DNA from: Coptis chinensis
Taxonomy: Eukaryota; Streptophyta; Magnoliopsida; Ranunculales; Ranunculaceae
Direction of reading: 5' to 3'
NCBI GenBank assembly: GCA_015680905.1
Contig: CM027377.1
Coordinates: 27,366,501-27,430,500 of the forward strand
Length of the DNA stretch: 64,000 bases
Position numbers and translations under genes: made by a program
The notes under the pieces: generated by a model
What the model was told of the DNA's origin: nothing
The model's input: only the letters and a program-made list of their open reading frames with translations
Databases searched by the model: none
In this document: piece by piece, positions 61,346-64,000 of the stretch
Layout: every line of letters begins with the position of its first letter
Position numbering within the stretch: position 1 is the first letter of the stretch

Positions 61346-62213
61346 TAGGGTGTGCTGGGTCTGTTCGGTTTTGGGCTTAAACTAATATCCGAACCGACCT
61401 TATCGATTTAGCTGTTACAAAAACTGAACTGAACCATCACCCCATGGTACGGTTAACCACATCCCAAAATCAAACCAACCTATTTCTACAAAATTGTAAA
61501 CCAATTTAAACCACTAATTTTTCGGGTTAACCAACCTTAACCATAACCTAACTAAAAATTATTGAAGAAGGCCGGGTTGAATAAATTATAAGTAAAATAA
61601 TCAATTTTAGTAATTTTGGTATCAATATGGTTCGGTTCGGTTCGGTTATATTTAGTTTTTAAATCTAAAAACCGTGAATTAATCCTACCCAGTCAATTTT
61701 CTAATATTTTAAACCGAACCAAACCGATTGAAGATAGATAACTAACCCAACTCATGTGGTTCAGTTTGGTCGGTTTAAATCAGTGTTCAGAAAATCGAAC
61801 TGGACCGGTGGTTGAACCAGGGTCCGACCAGAACTGGTAAATTTTCGGTTCGGGTGTGGTTGGTGAAAACTAGAGTTTTTGGTTCAATTCTAAACCAATA
61901 AAAATCGGACCACCCATATTATAACGTGGGGAGTTGAACCTAACACCTAAACAAGATAGTCCAATCTCCAAACCAATATGCTATTATGTGTTTCTTATAT
62001 ACAAAATTTATTTTGATTTATAATACCAATTAATATTGAATTGAAACATGTATTTATTCATTTTATTATTATAATTATTAAAAAAATTGCTAAGTAAGCA
62101 TTAATCGGTCCGACCGAATCAAACCATGGTTGAACCATTTCAACAAAAAAATGGGTTTGATCACCAGTTCGGTTTTCAAAACATTGGTTTAAATGGTTTT
62201 CTGCACACCCCTA
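61346..62213. mobile_element. hAT-like non-autonomous element with nested element
   Basis: Ends TAGGGTGTGC and, inverted, TAGGGGTGTGCA match plant hAT terminal repeats. Outside lie similar but not identical 8-mers (CTGCCTTA / TTGCTTAT), a decayed candidate duplication. The interior is rich in GGTTCGGTT / AACCGAACC words in both orientations. No coding sequence. Excluding the nested element it is about 450 bp. Confidence 0.6.
61781..62186. mobile_element. hAT MITE nested in the outer element
   Basis: 406 bp flanked by a perfect 8-bp duplication, GTTTAAAT (61773-61780 and 62187-62194). Terminal inverted repeats are CAGTGTTCAGAAAATCGAAC at the left and, inverted, CAATGTTTTGAAAACCGAAC at the right, both continuing TGG. 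An 8-bp duplication with such ends identifies hAT. Its interior includes CCGGTGGTTGAACCAGGGTC-type words. Confidence 0.8.
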
Positions 62214-63453
62214 TTGCTTATAGGTTTTAAGAATCAAGATATCATGTGAAATTTGCGATGAATAATATTAAGTATCTTATTGTCGGTTGAAATTTATTTT
62301 GTCGACATGTGATGCCAAACTCCAAAGTCCAAACTAAAATATATTGATAGATGAACTTCTGCTAAAAACAAGTGTACATCATTCATCGTATAGATCATTA
62401 GATTAAAAAGTATATATATTTCTAATAATAATATACTATATACATTGAGGGTGGGTTCTTCTTTGGGAAAAGCGATTGTTTGAAAACTCTTAAATTAAGC
62501 AGAATAAGTTTGTGGACATGCAACTGTTTGCTGTCCACAAAACTCCAATTTCTAATTGGTGGAGTGGCTGCCAAAAAAACTGTGAAATTAACAAAAAAAA
62601 AATGGATTTAACTAATAGAAACGTGCTGTTTTTGGACAAGTCTATCTAAAAATTCGGACTCTAAATTAAGACCACTCATCTAAGCAAAGGAAACAGAGAG
62701 ACAGTGAGAGACCGTCTCACTTAGCTAAACATGGGATGTCCTCATGTCCCGCAGATTTTTTTTTTTTTTTTTTTCGATAAACATATTCTGCACATCATGT
62801 ATTCATTGAGTGTCATGACTGATGAAACATACACTGTAGGAGACTGCGACCACTCATCCAAGCATCTCTGGCCAAGTTGATACCGGACATGGACATCTGT
62901 AGTCAAAGCCCAAAATGAGATACCGCTGGACCTGGACTGGGCTAAATGTTTTTCTTCTTCCCATCCCACTCCCGTTGAGGGATGTAAATCCCAACTCCCA
63001 AGTACAGTAGAAGTTTTCGCCATTGAAATTTTCCTCTCTTTTCTTTCCTTTGTTTTTTCTGGCAAATGAATCAAAATATCATTTCAAAGTTTCAAACCAC
63101 ACAAACTCCCCCACAGTGGCTAACATATATTGTGAAAGTATAAAACACCCAATCAGGCCTAGCTTAACTGTAGCCCACAAACCATATTTGTGAAATCGAG
63201 CCTTGAGCCATAATGAATCATCGGACAAATATGTACGTTAACGTATAAATAAAATTATTATTCACTATAAAAATAATAATAATAATAAATCAAATTATCT
63301 GTGTGTGTTACTGAGTATATAGTACATGATGTTTATATCAAACTTATTGATCGAACATACACTTAGACAAAAAATCACATAACAAAAGGAAATAGCTTTT
63401 CTAGAATGGCAAATGGTAAACAAATAAACAAATATTGAGCTAGTTGATCATGA
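62214..63453. other. Intergenic sequence downstream of alpha-dioxygenase gene
   Basis: No gene. A T-run at 62756-62774 followed by about 230 bp of less AT-rich sequence could be a retroposed copy on the minus strand with its poly(A) tail, but no SINE promoter boxes could be confirmed. Confidence 0.35.
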
Positions 63454-63685
63454 TCAACGGGGAACACGTAAATAGAGTGGAATTGGATTATGGGCTGGGG
63501 TAGGTGAGTCCCAAACAGAGAACACACTAGTACTGCTTGAATTCACCCATGTCTTGAGCATTTCAGGGTAGTGCCTTTCCAGTACATCTCTTAGGGTCTC
63601 TGTTGTGTTCACCCATTCAAGTCCCTTCTTTGTGTATGTTTCCTCATTGAAGTAGCTTGTGAAGAACCTATCGCCTTCTAACCTC
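63454..63685 (-). CDS. DOX1: Fatty acid alpha-dioxygenase, last exon (partial gene)
   Basis: After the acceptor TGTCCACAG (63694-63686), the minus strand encodes RLEGDRFFTSYFNEETYTKK, GLEWVNTTETLRDVLERHYP, and a C-terminus FSVWDSPTP ... IPLYLRVPR before TGA at 63454-63456. This is the conserved C-terminal end of plant alpha-dioxygenases (DOX1/PIOX). These are haem enzymes of the peroxidase-cyclooxygenase superfamily that add oxygen to the alpha carbon of fatty acids to give 2-hydroperoxides in defence. The tail differs from the family only slightly, and no stop or frameshift is seen. The haem-binding and catalytic His/Tyr exons lie beyond the right edge. The start and promoter are outside the window. 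Confidence 0.92.
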
Positions 63686-64000
63686 CTGTGGACACAAAAA
63701 ATACAACAATTTTAGTATCACATTTATCTACCCCGTCCAGTTAAATGGTCAAACAATTAACAATCTTCTTCAGAGCACACAAATTTTTTTTGTGCTAGTT
63801 AAAGAAAATAAATGGTTAACACAAATGCTTTCACTGAGAACACACAAATAAAACGATGGTAGGGTCTCTTTTTTATGGTTGTGCACATCTAAAAGAATTA
63901 TATGCGAAAAATTCACTGGTATTTTTTTTTTTGATAAAAAAAATTCACTGGTATGCAAATGTCTTGTTTTGGTAATTGGGTAAAAAAACCAATGTCCAGA
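63686..64000 (-). other. Intron of the alpha-dioxygenase gene
   Basis: AT-rich, with T- and A-runs and no exon readable in these 315 bases; the preceding exon must be to the right of the window. Confidence 0.6.

Noticed and set aside
62742-63074. 110-codon minus-strand frame near a T-run
   Set aside because: It includes the poly-Lys from the T-run; no domain; at most a retroposed scrap.

Overview
The window looks like nuclear DNA of a eudicot plant. It is AT-rich, carries plant transposon superfamilies, and has spliced plant genes with GT-AG introns. Recognisable host proteins are an alpha-dioxygenase, a major-latex-protein-like (Bet v 1 fold) protein, and fragments resembling ABP1, NPC1, HMA5, RAR1, an ABCG/PDR transporter, a TFIIIC subunit, type II peroxiredoxin and serine-glyoxylate aminotransferase. 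The lineage below eudicot is not resolved. No rRNA, tRNA or CRISPR was seen. Family calls come from reading translations and recalling the families; no database search was run.

Layout. 1-119 is the end of a CACTA transposon. About 619-21449 (minus strand) is read as one large Helitron-like element, with the 3' end at 619 and a probable 5' end at 21449. It holds pieces of at least seven unrelated host genes, all on the minus strand and with introns kept. Nested in it are a small Mutator MITE (1311-1969) and a 7.06-kb Mutator element (12081-19138). That element has about 370-bp terminal inverted repeats, a broken MURA-like transposase and two intact accessory genes. Next come a broken Copia element (21823-26769), a TA/GA microsatellite, a second copy of the 417-965 repeat, and a 5'-truncated L1-type LINE on the minus strand (about 28270-32500).

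35.5-36.6 kb holds two small Helitron ends separated and flanked by copies of one 80-bp segment, with a GC-rich minisatellite. 39449-45603 is a major-latex-protein-like gene with a Copia element inserted in exon 2; the exact 5-bp target duplication is present and no other damage is seen. 45.9-61.2 kb is a three-layer nest: a short inverted-repeat element, interrupted by a 3.4-kb solo-LTR-like unit, interrupted by an 11.6-kb autonomous-type Helitron (49477-61065, minus). The Helitron encodes a Rep-helicase and has captured a serine-glyoxylate aminotransferase fragment. 61346-62213 is a hAT-like element with a second hAT element inside it. The last exon of an alpha-dioxygenase gene lies at 63454-63685 (minus) and continues beyond the right edge.

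Only the alpha-dioxygenase exon looks like an undamaged host gene. The rest is transposable elements, gene pieces they carry, and one gene broken by an insertion. The strongest candidates for something new are the multi-gene fragment-carrying Helitron at the left and the three-gene Mutator element, whose convergent zinc-finger gene recalls the mudrA/mudrB layout of maize MuDR.
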